Assembly (NCBI GenBank): GCA_017469845.1
Contig: JAFUFP010000011.1
Span: forward strand, 1 to 64,000
DNA length: 64,000 nt
From: Bacteroidales bacterium
GTDB lineage: Bacteria > Bacteroidota > Bacteroidia > Bacteroidales > UBA932
Reading direction: 5' to 3'
The translations under genes and the position numbers were made by a program. Under the pieces are notes generated by a model. The model did no database searches, had not been told where the DNA came from, and saw only the letters and a list, made by a program, of their open reading frames with translations. Position 1 is the stretch's first letter. Each line of letters begins with the position of its first letter. Of the stretch, positions 27,000 to 36,356 are shown piece after piece.

Positions 27000-27048
27000 T
27001 GCATCATACCCGTTTTATTTACGACAAACAGCCAAAACTATAGTACAA

Positions 27049-28107
27049 ATGAAGAAGATAACCGTTCTCGCAGCCGCGATTCTGGCGACAGGATCAGTTT
27101 CCTTCGCACAAACCGACGCCCAAAAGGCAGCAGCCGAAGCAGCCAAGGCCATAGCTGAAGCCCCCGAGACAGAAGTCGAGGCTCCCAAGCCCGTTTACTG
27201 GACAAAGTCCATCATGACGCAGCTCAACTTCGCCCAGAACTCATACTACCATTGGGCTAAGGGAGGTAACAACAACGTGGCATTCACTTCATACATCGAC
27301 GCCCACGCCGACTACAAGAAGGACGATATCCTCTGGACCAACCGTCTACAGCTTGACTACGGCCTGATGTATTCTGAGGACAAGCCCATCATGCAGAAGA
27401 GCAAGGACCGTATGCTCCTTGAAAGCAACTGGGGTCTCAAGGCAACGGAGAAATGGTACTACTCGGCCAACTTCACATTCCTCAACCAGTTCTCCCGCGG
27501 CTACACCTACGCAGCTCCGTCAGTCGAGGATCCTTCCAAGAAGGACTGGAAAGATGCCAGGACCCTCAAATCAGGTTTCCTCTCCCCCGGTATCATCACT
27601 CTCGGTCTCGGTGCCAAGTGGGTTCCCAACAAATGGCTCACCGTGAACTTCTCGCCCCTTACGGGAGGATTCACTATCGTGAAGGAAGATGAGCTCGGAA
27701 TGTGGAATGAGAATCTCCGCAAGAGCTATGGTATGCCCCTAAAGAAGAAATACGCTGATGCCTCTGACGCAGCCCTCCATCCGGAGTATTACCGTGGTTC
27801 ACGTTTCGAACTCGGTGCCCAGATCGTAGCTGACGCCAAGATCAAGGTCAACGACAACTTCGAGGCCAGCACCCACCTCATCCTCTTCTCCAACTACCTG
27901 AAGAATCCCCAGAACATCCGTGTGAACTGGGACAACCTCTTCATGTGGAAACTCGCCAAGTACTTCACCCTCACCCTCACCACCAACCTCATCTACGATG
28001 ATACGGTCCTTATCACCGACAAGGACGGTGTGGCGAGAAAGAACGTGCAGTTCCTCGAGGCTCTCCAGTTCGGATTCACCTACACATTCAATTCCAAGAA
28101 GGACTAA
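27049..28107 (+). CDS. DUF3078 outer-membrane-type protein
   Basis: Exported protein of 352 residues. The start at 27049 gives a clean signal peptide (KITVLAAAILATGSVSFAQ); a longer frame running back into proS is only open by chance. A short Ala/Glu-rich linker follows, then WTKSIMTQLNFAQNSYYHWAKGG, the DUF3078 hallmark, and a run of amphipathic strands with a C-terminal Phe-Asn-Ser-Lys end that suggests a beta-barrel. Function not known. Between proS and tilS on the same strand, likely in one transcript. Confidence 0.85.
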   Translation: MKKITVLAAAILATGSVSFAQTDAQKAAAEAAKAIAEAPETEVEAPKPVYWTKSIMTQLNFAQNSYYHWAKGGNNNVAFTSYIDAHADYKKDDILWTNRLQLDYGLMYSEDKPIMQKSKDRMLLESNWGLKATEKWYYSANFTFLNQFSRGYTYAAPSVEDPSKKDWKDARTLKSGFLSPGIITLGLGAKWVPNKWLTVNFSPLTGGFTIVKEDELGMWNENLRKSYGMPLKKKYADASDAALHPEYYRGSRFELGAQIVADAKIKVNDNFEASTHLILFSNYLKNPQNIRVNWDNLFMWKLAKYFTLTLTTNLIYDDTVLITDKDGVARKNVQFLEALQFGFTYTFNSKKD

Positions 28108-28184
28108 TCCTTACGGAACGAGTGCTACCGGATATCTGCCGTCTTCCCCTTCCAGGGCAGGACGGCAGTATTGTTGAGAAAAAG

Positions 28185-29672
28185 ATGCAGACAAGGTTCG
28201 ACTCCATCCTATCCCCGATCGCCCCTACAGGGAAGATCCTCCTTGCCGTCAGCGGCGGGGTGGATTCCATGTGCATGGCATATCTCTTCCTCCACAGCGG
28301 AATTCCCGGAATGAAGGAAAGGATCGGCGTCGCCCACTGCAATTTCCATCTGAGGGGCGAAGAGAGTGACGCTGACGAACGTCTTGTGAAGGACTGGTGC
28401 TCACTGAACGGGATTCCCTTCCACGGAAAAGGATTCGATACGGAAGAATACGCCACCCGTAACGGAATCAGTACGGAAATGGCAGCACGGGAGCTCCGCT
28501 ACAACTGGTTCGCCGAATTGGCGACGGAGAAAGCCTACTCCTTCGTATCCATCGCCCACAATGCCAACGACAATGCCGAGACCCTTCTTCTGAACCTTGT
28601 CAGAGGAACCGGCATCAAGGGTATTTGCGGTATGCACCCCACCTCATCCCTCCCGTCGAAAATCGCTCCCGAGTCTTTGAGGCTCCTTCGCCCGCTGCTC
28701 GGTTTCACTAGAAAAGAAATCCTGTCACTGGCAGAAGAAAGCGGAATACCCTACCGGGAGGACCGCACTAACGCGGAAGAAATCTACAAAAGAAACCGCA
28801 TCCGCCATAGCGTCATTCCGGTCTTGGAACAGCTGAACCCTTCCCTACTCCAAACCCTTTCTGAGGATATGGAGCATTTCAGGGAAGTGGCTGACATCGC
28901 TGATGAGTTCCTCCATTCTGCGATTGAGAGAGTCTCCCTGAAAAGTGAACAACCGGGAAAAGGCGTTTCCACTCTCACACTCTCAAGGCAGAAACTCTCC
29001 GAAGAGAAGTTCCTCCACTTCATTCTCCATTCGATAATGTCTCCGATGGGATTCACCTCTTCCCAGGTGAAGTCCCTCCAGACACTGATAACTATGGAAT
29101 CCGGAACATTCTCGGGGAAGAGTTTCCTCTCGGAAGGAGGAAGGATCCTGACTTCGAAAGATACCATTATTATATATAGGTATACGGAAGAAGCTTTCTC
29201 TCCCCTACCGGACTCCGCTTCCACTGCGGAAACCTCCACTCAAGAAATGGACATCCTCTCTCCAGGAGAATACTCTCTGGATGGAGTGGATTTCGAAGTG
29301 GAGACGCTCAAATGGGAAAAAGGGATGAGCGCAAAGCAGCCCGAGGGCACCATCATCCTCGACAACGTGAAAATCTCCTTCCCGCTCCACATCCGCCACT
29401 GGCAGGACGGAGACTGGATGAGACCCTTCGGGATGAAAGGACGCAAAAAGAAATTGAGCGACATTTTTGTGGACCTGGGACTGAGCCTCAGCGACAAGGA
29501 AAACGTCCTCGTCTTATCCGGAGCGGACTTCGAAGCCGAACTTCCGGGAGGCGAAAAAACCATTCTCCCGGACAACCATGTCTTCGCGATTTTGGGTTAC
29601 AGGATATCCGAAGAAGTGAAAATCGACCAAAATACCGCCTCAATCATCAGAATAAGAATCAAAAAGAACTGA
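28185..29672 (+). CDS. tilS: tRNA(Ile)-lysidine synthetase
   Basis: Converts C34 of the CAU-anticodon tRNA-Ile to lysidine with ATP and lysine. About 495 residues from the ATG at 28185; an in-frame ATG at 28122 would add 21 residues that do not look like the family, so the shorter form is preferred. The PP-loop LLAVSGGVDSMCMAYLF is intact near the N-terminus, followed by HCNFHLRGEESDADE and AHNANDNAETLLLNLVRGTG. The C-terminal TilS domain (about 400-495) has HWQDGDWMRPFGMKGRKKKLSDIFVD. Cytosolic and essential in most bacteria. Confidence 0.93.
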   Translation: MQTRFDSILSPIAPTGKILLAVSGGVDSMCMAYLFLHSGIPGMKERIGVAHCNFHLRGEESDADERLVKDWCSLNGIPFHGKGFDTEEYATRNGISTEMAARELRYNWFAELATEKAYSFVSIAHNANDNAETLLLNLVRGTGIKGICGMHPTSSLPSKIAPESLRLLRPLLGFTRKEILSLAEESGIPYREDRTNAEEIYKRNRIRHSVIPVLEQLNPSLLQTLSEDMEHFREVADIADEFLHSAIERVSLKSEQPGKGVSTLTLSRQKLSEEKFLHFILHSIMSPMGFTSSQVKSLQTLITMESGTFSGKSFLSEGGRILTSKDTIIIYRYTEEAFSPLPDSASTAETSTQEMDILSPGEYSLDGVDFEVETLKWEKGMSAKQPEGTIILDNVKISFPLHIRHWQDGDWMRPFGMKGRKKKLSDIFVDLGLSLSDKENVLVLSGADFEAELPGGEKTILPDNHVFAILGYRISEEVKIDQNTASIIRIRIKKN

Positions 29673-29701
29673 TTTTCCGGCACATCTAAATATTTTTTTC
29701 T

Positions 29702-29732
29702 TTTGAGATTTGATATTAAGAAGTTACCTTTG
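29702..29732 (+). promoter_or_regulatory. Promoter of the 180-residue beta-barrel gene
   Basis: TTTG (29702-29705), 19 bases, then TACCTTTG (29725-29732): a textbook Bacteroidota promoter giving a leader of about 40 bases. Confidence 0.75.
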
Positions 29733-29778
29733 TAGTCGGTACTATAAAAAGTAGCAAACAACAAAATAGAACTACAAT

Positions 29779-30321
29779 ATGAAAAATTATTTCAAACTCG
29801 TAAAAGCAGCCCTCGTGATCGCAGGTATGCTGATGTTCTCCGGAGCTTTCGCCCAGAGCAGGACTCTCAACACCCTCTCCGATTCAGGTTACAGGGGATT
29901 CGTTGACGGACAGTTCGGTGTAGGTAGACTTGATGGCCCCGCTTACATGTACCGTCAGTGGATTGTTGACGCTTCAACCACCCACGGATACCAGTTCAAC
30001 AAGTATTTCTTCGCAGGTGCTGGTGCAGGTATTTTCTGGGCAAACCAGGACAAGGAAACCTTCATCCCCGTATACGCAGCCGCAAGGCTCAGGTTCCCCG
30101 GCATCGAGTGCAGCCCCTTCGCCGAAGCGAGAGTAGGTATCATCGCAGCCAACTCTGAATGGAAAGACCCCAAACCCCAGAAGATTTACCTTGCAGGTAG
30201 CCTTGGAGCGGAACTCACAAAGAGGCTCATCATCAACGGAAGGCTCACTTACGCCCAGACTCCTTTCAGCGATATGATCTTCACCGCTACAGTAGGTCTT
30301 GAATTCATCATCGGAAAATAA
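29779..30321 (+). CDS. Small outer-membrane beta-barrel protein
   Basis: Exported protein of 180 residues with signal peptide AALVIAGMLMFSGAFAQ. The mature part has alternating Gly- and aromatic-rich strands (FVDGQFGVGRLDG, YFFAGAGAGIFWANQ, LAGSLGAELTKRLIINGRL) and ends TVGLEFIIGK, fitting an eight-strand OmpW/OmpX-size barrel. No specific family is recognised. It has its own strong promoter and a bidirectional terminator, so it is probably well expressed on its own. Confidence 0.75.
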   Translation: MKNYFKLVKAALVIAGMLMFSGAFAQSRTLNTLSDSGYRGFVDGQFGVGRLDGPAYMYRQWIVDASTTHGYQFNKYFFAGAGAGIFWANQDKETFIPVYAAARLRFPGIECSPFAEARVGIIAANSEWKDPKPQKIYLAGSLGAELTKRLIINGRLTYAQTPFSDMIFTATVGLEFIIGK

Positions 30322-30340
30322 TCCTGAAAAGACGACATAT

Positions 30341-30372
30341 GATAAAGCCGGCCCAAACGGGTCGGCTTTATC
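30341..30372. terminator. Bidirectional terminator
   Basis: GATAAAGCCG (30341-30350) and CGGCTTTATC (30363-30372) form a 10-bp stem between the convergent barrel gene and DUF5723 gene. Confidence 0.75.
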
Positions 30373-30409
30373 ATTATCATCCGGGTCAGACAGTTTCGCC
30401 AAATGGAAG

Positions 30410-31753
30410 CTATTTTATCGCCACTTGTTTTCCGAAGGTGATCACTAGTCCGAATGTGGCTGCAATGTTCGCATGCCCCAGAGGAATCCATTGGGTTGAG
30501 AACCTTGTGGGGATGGAATCAAATCCTATGAAAAAGTCCAGTGCATGAGCGTCAAAGTTCATGGCACCACCGAATGAGAATCCGTAGTTGCTGTATGCAG
30601 CGGATGCAGAGAAACCGAAGAAGTTGCCGACAAAAGTATTGACCGACCCACGGAGTTCGGTAAGAGGGAATGCTCCAAATTTCTTGGTTGCGAGAGCACC
30701 GAATCCGATCTTCTCCGAGAGATTGTATTCCGCAGCCAGACGTACTGTCGCGGGCAGCATCCTGAATTCCTTGCCGCTGCCTTTCTGATGGAATTCGAAC
30801 ATGTCGATCATATCTTCGAACTCATATTCTCCGGAAATCTCATGCTCCCAAGAATTTCCAGATGTCTCGGCATTGAGGGGAGCATCCCAGGCGATACCTC
30901 CAATATCGGTGATTGACGCAGAAAGCTTCACTTCAGGAGTAAGACGATATTCAATTCCAAGGTCGATGGCCGCTCCGTACCCGGATGGCCCGTCAAAGTC
31001 TTCGAGAGGTTCAAAGTCAACCTTCTCCCATTCCACCACATCGTGTGACAGTCCGTCAGCGGAATCAGTAGTTTTTACAATGAGCCCGTTGTAAGCACCC
31101 TTGAGCACTCCTTTGGCGGAGATTGTTTCGTTGTATCCGCTTGAAGAGATGGAGATATCGGATACTTCCGCATGGAGCATTTCGGCACCGGCAAGGAGCT
31201 TGATTCTTCCTCCGAAGACCAGATTGTCACCGATAGGGGTATTCAGTCCGTAAGCTACTTCAACGAAGGTCTGGTTGTCAAATGTCACCTCCGGGATGGA
31301 CAAAGTCCCGTCCGCTCCATCTTTCATGTATTTGAAAAGATTCTTTGACGCTGAGATTCCGTTGATGGAGCGTATATTGAAATCAACGGTGTGGAACATC
31401 CTGTCCGTCTTGAAGCCGAATGCAAGAACGTTGGTATTGACGTTCAAAGAGGCTTGATTCTTGTCATGAAGACCCTTGAGGAACTCTGAAGACGATACTT
31501 CAGGATGCCTGAAAGTTCCCACCTTGCCATTACTCAAAGGAAAGTAGAAAGAATCTATTCCGACATTGCCCTGCAGATTGACGTTTACGTTGCTGATTGC
31601 GGGCAGAGCGATGAAATTGCGTGAAGGACGCAGAGCGGGATTCATCCTGTATGAGTATGTATACCCCTCAAGGAAATATCCGGTCGAGAAGTCCTGCGCG
31701 GAAGCGCATATGAAGGCAAGCGATATAATAATTGTTGAAAGTATTCTTTTCAT
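30410..31753 (-). CDS. DUF5723 family outer-membrane protein
   Basis: Exported barrel-like protein of 447 residues with signal peptide TIIISLAFICASAQ. FLEGYTYSYRMNPALRPSRNFIALPAISNVNVNLQG is the N-terminal pattern of DUF5723 proteins, which resemble the DUF5723/PorV-type outer-membrane group. Many short Gly/Tyr strands follow and the protein ends FGLVITFGKQVAIK. Function unknown. It starts 17 bases after the stop of the lipoprotein gene, so the two are an operon. Confidence 0.8.
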   Translation of the reverse strand: MKRILSTIIISLAFICASAQDFSTGYFLEGYTYSYRMNPALRPSRNFIALPAISNVNVNLQGNVGIDSFYFPLSNGKVGTFRHPEVSSSEFLKGLHDKNQASLNVNTNVLAFGFKTDRMFHTVDFNIRSINGISASKNLFKYMKDGADGTLSIPEVTFDNQTFVEVAYGLNTPIGDNLVFGGRIKLLAGAEMLHAEVSDISISSSGYNETISAKGVLKGAYNGLIVKTTDSADGLSHDVVEWEKVDFEPLEDFDGPSGYGAAIDLGIEYRLTPEVKLSASITDIGGIAWDAPLNAETSGNSWEHEISGEYEFEDMIDMFEFHQKGSGKEFRMLPATVRLAAEYNLSEKIGFGALATKKFGAFPLTELRGSVNTFVGNFFGFSASAAYSNYGFSFGGAMNFDAHALDFFIGFDSIPTRFSTQWIPLGHANIAATFGLVITFGKQVAIK

Positions 31754-31770
31754 GACGCGGAAGGTTAATG

Positions 31771-32397
31771 TTATTTGACTGTAGCTCCTTTCGGAAATTT
31801 GATTTTGACATCACTTAGAGCGATGTAGTTCCCCTGGTTGAGATGTACAGTAGGAACAGAAGTCGACAGAACGAGAGAAAAGCCGTAGAAATTGAATTCA
31901 CTCACGGATGAGAATGTCAAGTCAATCTTTGTTTCCTTGCCTTTAGAAACAGTAAAATCGGAAGGAGTTACTGATATCTTGTCCGAGGGAAGAAGATCGT
32001 AATTCCCCTCAGCATTCATTTGTTCCTCAATTGGGAGGACAGTTGCCCTCATCTGGTAAGGGAAATCAGTAGTGACGGTCGCCGTCAATTCAATTTCGGT
32101 TGTATACCAATTCGTTCCGAATGCGTATCCTATATCAGTAAGAATGGTCCCCAACATATAACCGCCCTGTATGGCGGGAAGTGTCATTGAAAAGTCATCA
32201 CCCTGCCATATGACATCCTGCCTGCCGTTAGTCAAAGCGGAAGCATAGTAATAGAATGGGCCTGCCTGACTTTTTGAAGCTTTGCCAACATGATAAGTCT
32301 TATCGACCTTCTCCATATCATATTTGTCATTGACACAAGACAACATGGAAGCGAGGGAAGCCAACACCAGAATAATTGATAGCAGTGGTCTTTTCAT
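31771..32397 (-). CDS. Hypothetical lipoprotein in operon with DUF5723 gene
   Basis: 208 residues from the ATG at 32397, which yields a good lipoprotein signal (lipobox MLSC, about Cys19); a longer frame upstream has no signal and crosses the promoter. The mature part is beta-rich (LPAIQGGYMLGTIL, IELTATVTTDFPYQMRATVLP) and contains a segment about conserved-looking strands FNFYGFSLVLSTSVPTVHL. I recognise no family. First gene of the operon with the DUF5723 protein, so they may act together in the outer membrane. Confidence 0.7.
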   Translation of the reverse strand: MKRPLLSIILVLASLASMLSCVNDKYDMEKVDKTYHVGKASKSQAGPFYYYASALTNGRQDVIWQGDDFSMTLPAIQGGYMLGTILTDIGYAFGTNWYTTEIELTATVTTDFPYQMRATVLPIEEQMNAEGNYDLLPSDKISVTPSDFTVSKGKETKIDLTFSSVSEFNFYGFSLVLSTSVPTVHLNQGNYIALSDVKIKFPKGATVK

Positions 32398-32428
32398 GGA
32401 AATAATGGAATTGAATTTTTTGCGGCTG

Positions 32429-32460
32429 CAAAAATAGGGAAAGTGCTCAAGATATGCAAA
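32429..32460 (-). promoter_or_regulatory. Promoter of the lipoprotein-DUF5723 operon
   Basis: On the minus strand TTTG (32457-32460), 20 bases, then TATTTTTG (32429-32436). Confidence 0.7.
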
Positions 32461-32504
32461 GACAATCAACAACTATCCGGGAATTACAAGAGAAAGAAGT
32501 ACAT

Positions 32505-32538
32505 AAAAAAAGGAGGCGCACTGGGCGTCTCCTTTTTT
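32505..32538 (-). terminator. Terminator of the OmpA gene
   Basis: AAAAAAGGAGGCG and CGTCTCCTTTTTT form a long stem around a short loop, 20 bases after the stop codon; works in both directions by symmetry. Confidence 0.8.
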
Positions 32539-32557
32539 ATCGTATTGTTGATCAATC

Positions 32558-33724
32558 TTATTTGATAACAACGGCACGGTTGAGGGCGAGCTTAGCGTAG
32601 TCGTCAACACCACCACGAGAAGAAACGTTGAGCTTGCTAGCGTCAACACCGCAGTTCTTCACGAGATAATCCTTGACAGCGTTAGCACGAGCGAGAGCGA
32701 TTCTCTCGTTGGTAGCTACAGAACCGGTAGCCTTGTCAGCAGAACCTACTACATCGAATACCTTATCAGAAGCGGAGTTCTTGATAACGTTCTCAGCGAA
32801 GAAGTCGAGGTGAGCTTTCTCACGATCGGAGATCTTAGAAGAGTTGAGGTCGAAGTAAGTACGGGTAACAGGATCAACATCACCACCAACCTTAACATAA
32901 ACTGTGTCGGGCTTGCGGTTCTTGAGGTCGTCGATCTGCTTCTTGAGGGCAGCGTTCTCATCCTCGAGCTGCTTTACGCGGCGAGCGAGAGCATCGTACT
33001 CAGCATCGGTGTGCTTGTTGGGAACGATGACGGGAACGATAGATGAGTGACGGTCGAAGTTGGTCCTACCGAGGTTGAAGATGAGGCCGAGGGTAGCGGA
33101 AACAGGCCAGTAGTACCTTTCGCTCTCAACACCCTTTGCATTGTACTGACCAGCCTTGGTCATCATTGCATTGAGGTCGAGGAAGAGGTCAACATGGTTT
33201 CCAAGACGGAAGTCGTTGAGGATACCGCCGTTGACTACGAACTCCTGATCCCACTGATCAGCGTTCTCGTTCACCTTAACCCAGTTGCCACCGAATCCGG
33301 CGTAAGGGATGATGTCCCAGAAACGGGTCTCTTTGTAGCCTGAGAAAGCGTTTGACATGTTCCACAGTACGTCTACGAGAGCTGAGTTCTGCTTGTAGGT
33401 ACCGAAGTCAGCACCACGGGAAGCGTTGGTGAGTCCCCTCCAACCGACGCGTGCTCCAACTGAAGGAGTGAACCACTTGCCAACATTGACGTTGGTAGCG
33501 AGACCACCCTTACCGGCAGCGTTGTCGATTGAATAAAGACCAGCGTTGTAACCAGCGCCAAGACCGATGAACCAGTTGTCACCGAACCTGTTGGTCTCAT
33601 AAGAACCGCGGACGACTTTTCCGTTCTCGTCACGGTTGCCGTTCTCCTGAGCTGAAGCGCTGAAGGAGAAACCGAGGAGTCCTGCGACAGCAAGAGCTCC
33701 AAGAATAGTTTTAATTCCTTTCAT
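32558..33724 (-). CDS. OmpA family outer-membrane protein
   Basis: 388 residues: signal peptide (GALAVAGLLGFSFSASAQ), an N-terminal beta-barrel (about 25-235, ending LGLIFNLGR), a coiled-coil linker (about 250-280, ARRVKQLEDENAALKKQIDDLKNRK), then the OmpA-like peptidoglycan-binding domain (about 290-388). The motif TYFDLNSSKISDREKAHLDFFAENV with NERIALARANAVKDYL carries the Asp and Arg that bind diaminopimelate. It anchors the outer membrane to the wall. Its codons are highly uniform, in line with strong expression, and the promoter is near-consensus. No gene partner in an operon. Confidence 0.93.
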   Translation of the reverse strand: MKGIKTILGALAVAGLLGFSFSASAQENGNRDENGKVVRGSYETNRFGDNWFIGLGAGYNAGLYSIDNAAGKGGLATNVNVGKWFTPSVGARVGWRGLTNASRGADFGTYKQNSALVDVLWNMSNAFSGYKETRFWDIIPYAGFGGNWVKVNENADQWDQEFVVNGGILNDFRLGNHVDLFLDLNAMMTKAGQYNAKGVESERYYWPVSATLGLIFNLGRTNFDRHSSIVPVIVPNKHTDAEYDALARRVKQLEDENAALKKQIDDLKNRKPDTVYVKVGGDVDPVTRTYFDLNSSKISDREKAHLDFFAENVIKNSASDKVFDVVGSADKATGSVATNERIALARANAVKDYLVKNCGVDASKLNVSSRGGVDDYAKLALNRAVVIK

Positions 33725-34072
33725 GTCTATAAATAAGAATTAATTAATAATTTGTAATTTCAAACCACATTGTCCCGTTTATACTTCGGGCCAAAATACG
33801 TTGCAAATATACTAAAAGTTTCTTATTTCCAAAAGTTTTACGAATATTTAGCAAGTTTCTGATATTTATGTTCAATCATCATTGATTCACAATGACTAGT
33901 AACGATTCAATACCTGAAAACCTGTCACCAAAAGCAAATATTTGTCACCCAAAAAGACAATCCGCGGAGCACTTTATGGCCAATACCTCAGACATATACC
34001 GGGAATTTCTCTTTTTTTGTTGCCTTTGTACGGAATTTGCAGGTACAGTAACCGCAACACACAATTCCACAT
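33725..34072. other. 348-base divergent intergenic region, ompA/uvrB
   Basis: Holds the ompA promoter (33804-33833) and a roughly 75-base AT-rich leader. The uvrB side has only a weak TGCCTTTG near-match around 34020-34027. No other gene seen. Confidence 0.5.
33804..33833 (-). promoter_or_regulatory. Promoter of the OmpA gene
   Basis: Minus-strand TTTG (33830-33833), 18 bases, TATATTTG (33804-33811). Confidence 0.75.
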
Positions 34073-36241
34073 ATGAAATTCAAACTTGTTTCACCATACG
34101 AAGCGTCCGGAGACCAGCCCCAGGCGATAAAAGGGCTCTGCGATGCACTATCTTCAGGGGTTGACGCCGTAACTCTTCTGGGAGTGACGGGATCGGGAAA
34201 GACTTTCACGATGGCCAACGTCATCGAAAAATTGCAGCGTCCGGCCCTCATTCTTAGTCACAACAAGACTCTTGCGGCCCAGCTCTACGGAGAATTCAAG
34301 TCATTCTTCCCCGACAATGCCGTCGAGTATTTCGTATCATATTACGACTACTACCAGCCGGAAGCATACATTCCTTCCACTGATACATATATAGAGAAGG
34401 ACCTGAGCATAAACGACCAGGTCGACAAACTCAGGCTCAGCGCCGCTTCCGCCCTGATGTCAGGACGAAGGGATGTGATAGTAGTCTCGAGCGTATCGTG
34501 TCTCTACGGCATAGGCAACCCTGAGGACTTCAAGGCGCAGACCGTGACCCTCAAAGTGGGAGAACACCGTTCCCTTACACAACTCCTTTACCAGCTTGTC
34601 GAAGCCCTCTATTCAAGGACGGAGACGGATTTCAAGAGAGGAACATTCAGAGTGAGGGGAGATACTGTCGACGTGTACCTCGGAGGAGCCGACGAAGCCG
34701 TACGCGTCGAATTCTTCGGTGACGAAATCGATGCCCTTTCTCTAATTGATCCCCTCACCGGAGCACGTCTTGAATCACTCACCGAAGTTCCCATCTACCC
34801 CGCGAACAACTTCGTCACCACAAAGGAAAGGGGTCTGAAGGCCGTAAACCAGATACAGGACGACCTTATCGAGCAGATAAAGTATTTCGAGGAGACGGAC
34901 CGCCCCGCCCATGCGAAAAGGCTCAAACAGAGGGTGGAATACGACCTGGAAATGATAAAGGAGATGGGCTACTGTCCCGGTATCGAGAACTACTCCAGAT
35001 ATCTGGACGGGAGAAGCCCGGGGCAAAGGCCTTTCAGCATCATAGACTATTTCCCGAAAGACTTCATCCTCTTCATTGACGAGAGCCATGTGACCGTACC
35101 GCAGATCAGGGCTATGTACGGAGGGGACCATTCCCGCAAGTCCGTCCTCATCGAATACGGTTTCCGTCTCCCGGCAGCCGCCGACAACCGTCCGATGACC
35201 TTCGAGGAGTTCGAATCCGTGACCGGCCAGACCGTGTATGTGAGCGCGACCCCTGCCGAATATGAACTCGAGAAATCCGAAGGCCTCGTCATCGAGCAGG
35301 TTGTCCGTCCCACCGGCCTTCTCGACCCTCCGATCGAAGTGAGACCCACCAAGAACCAGGTCGACGACCTTCTCGAAGAAATCCGGAAACGTTCCGAAGC
35401 CGACGAAAGGGTCCTCGTCACCACCCTCACCAAGAGGATGGCTGAAGAGTTGAACAGCTACTTCGAGAAAATGGGAGTAAGGTGCCGCTACATCCATTCA
35501 GATGTCGACACCACCGAGAGGGTCGAAATCATCGAAGACTTCAAGAACGGTCTTTTCGATGTCCTTGTCGGAGTGAATCTCCTCAGGGAAGGTCTCGACA
35601 TCCCGACCGTGTCGCTCGTCGCCATCCTCGACGCCGACAAGGAAGGCTTCCTCCGCTCCGGAAGGTCACTCACCCAAACGGCCGGTAGAGCCGCCAGGAA
35701 CGTGAACGGTCTCGTGATCATGTATGCCGACTCCATCACCAAGTCCATGCAGGAGACCATCTACGAAACCGACCGGCGCCGTACACGCCAGATGGAATAC
35801 AACAAGCTGCACGGCATCACCCCGAAACAGGTTTCCGTGAAACACAATATCCTGATAAGCGAACTGGGAGGGTCCAAAGACACCAAGCCCGCCAGAGGAA
35901 TCGCCGGAAGGGTCAGTGCCGCCAACTCCTACGACGACCCCACCTACATCCCTACCCCTTCGGAACTGGGCAAAGGAGAAATCACCGTCAGCTTCGGACA
36001 CGATTCCAAGAGGGATTCCAACTCCGCATTCAAGGACGGATATATCCAGGCTGACCTGGCCGCTGTTCTGCAGGATCCCGTCATCCGCTCCATGTCAAGG
36101 GAGCAGGTGGAGGCCTCCGTGGAAAGCACAAAGAAGAAGATGCAGAAAGCGGCTGCGGATCTGGATTTCCTTTCCGCCGCCAAATATAGGGACGAAATGT
36201 GGGCTCTTCAGGAGTACCTCAAGGTTTGGAAAGACAAGTAG
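34073..36241 (+). CDS. uvrB: Excinuclease ABC subunit B
   Basis: Nucleotide-excision-repair helicase-like protein, 722 residues, that verifies damage with UvrA and positions UvrC. Walker A GVTGSGKT is at about residues 38-45; [21 protein letters not shown] is the beta-hairpin that inserts into DNA; helicase motifs continue with [16 protein letters not shown] and [26 protein letters not shown], and QTAGRAARN. The C-terminal UVR domain (about 675-715, [27 protein letters not shown]) contacts UvrC. Complete and of normal length. Confidence 0.97.
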   Translation: MKFKLVSPYEASGDQPQAIKGLCDALSSGVDAVTLLGVTGSGKTFTMANVIEKLQRPALILSHNKTLAAQLYGEFKSFFPDNAVEYFVSYYDYYQPEAYIPSTDTYIEKDLSINDQVDKLRLSAASALMSGRRDVIVVSSVSCLYGIGNPEDFKAQTVTLKVGEHRSLTQLLYQLVEALYSRTETDFKRGTFRVRGDTVDVYLGGADEAVRVEFFGDEIDALSLIDPLTGARLESLTEVPIYPANNFVTTKERGLKAVNQIQDDLIEQIKYFEETDRPAHAKRLKQRVEYDLEMIKEMGYCPGIENYSRYLDGRSPGQRPFSIIDYFPKDFILFIDESHVTVPQIRAMYGGDHSRKSVLIEYGFRLPAAADNRPMTFEEFESVTGQTVYVSATPAEYELEKSEGLVIEQVVRPTGLLDPPIEVRPTKNQVDDLLEEIRKRSEADERVLVTTLTKRMAEELNSYFEKMGVRCRYIHSDVDTTERVEIIEDFKNGLFDVLVGVNLLREGLDIPTVSLVAILDADKEGFLRSGRSLTQTAGRAARNVNGLVIMYADSITKSMQETIYETDRRRTRQMEYNKLHGITPKQVSVKHNILISELGGSKDTKPARGIAGRVSAANSYDDPTYIPTPSELGKGEITVSFGHDSKRDSNSAFKDGYIQADLAAVLQDPVIRSMSREQVEASVESTKKKMQKAAADLDFLSAAKYRDEMWALQEYLKVWKDK

Positions 36242-36356
36242 CCTCACCGACAATTCCCCCGGCTTTTCGGAAGAAAGGTGTTGGTTTTGACAAGGCATTT
36301 GCCTATCTTTCGGAAACAAAGAATATTGCGACGGACCGTAATCGCTTCATCTGCTT

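Noticed and set aside
26623..27048. N-terminal extension of the DUF3078 protein back into proS
   Set aside because: It overlaps proS in another frame, has low-complexity Arg/Ser content, and the signal peptide starts only at 27049.
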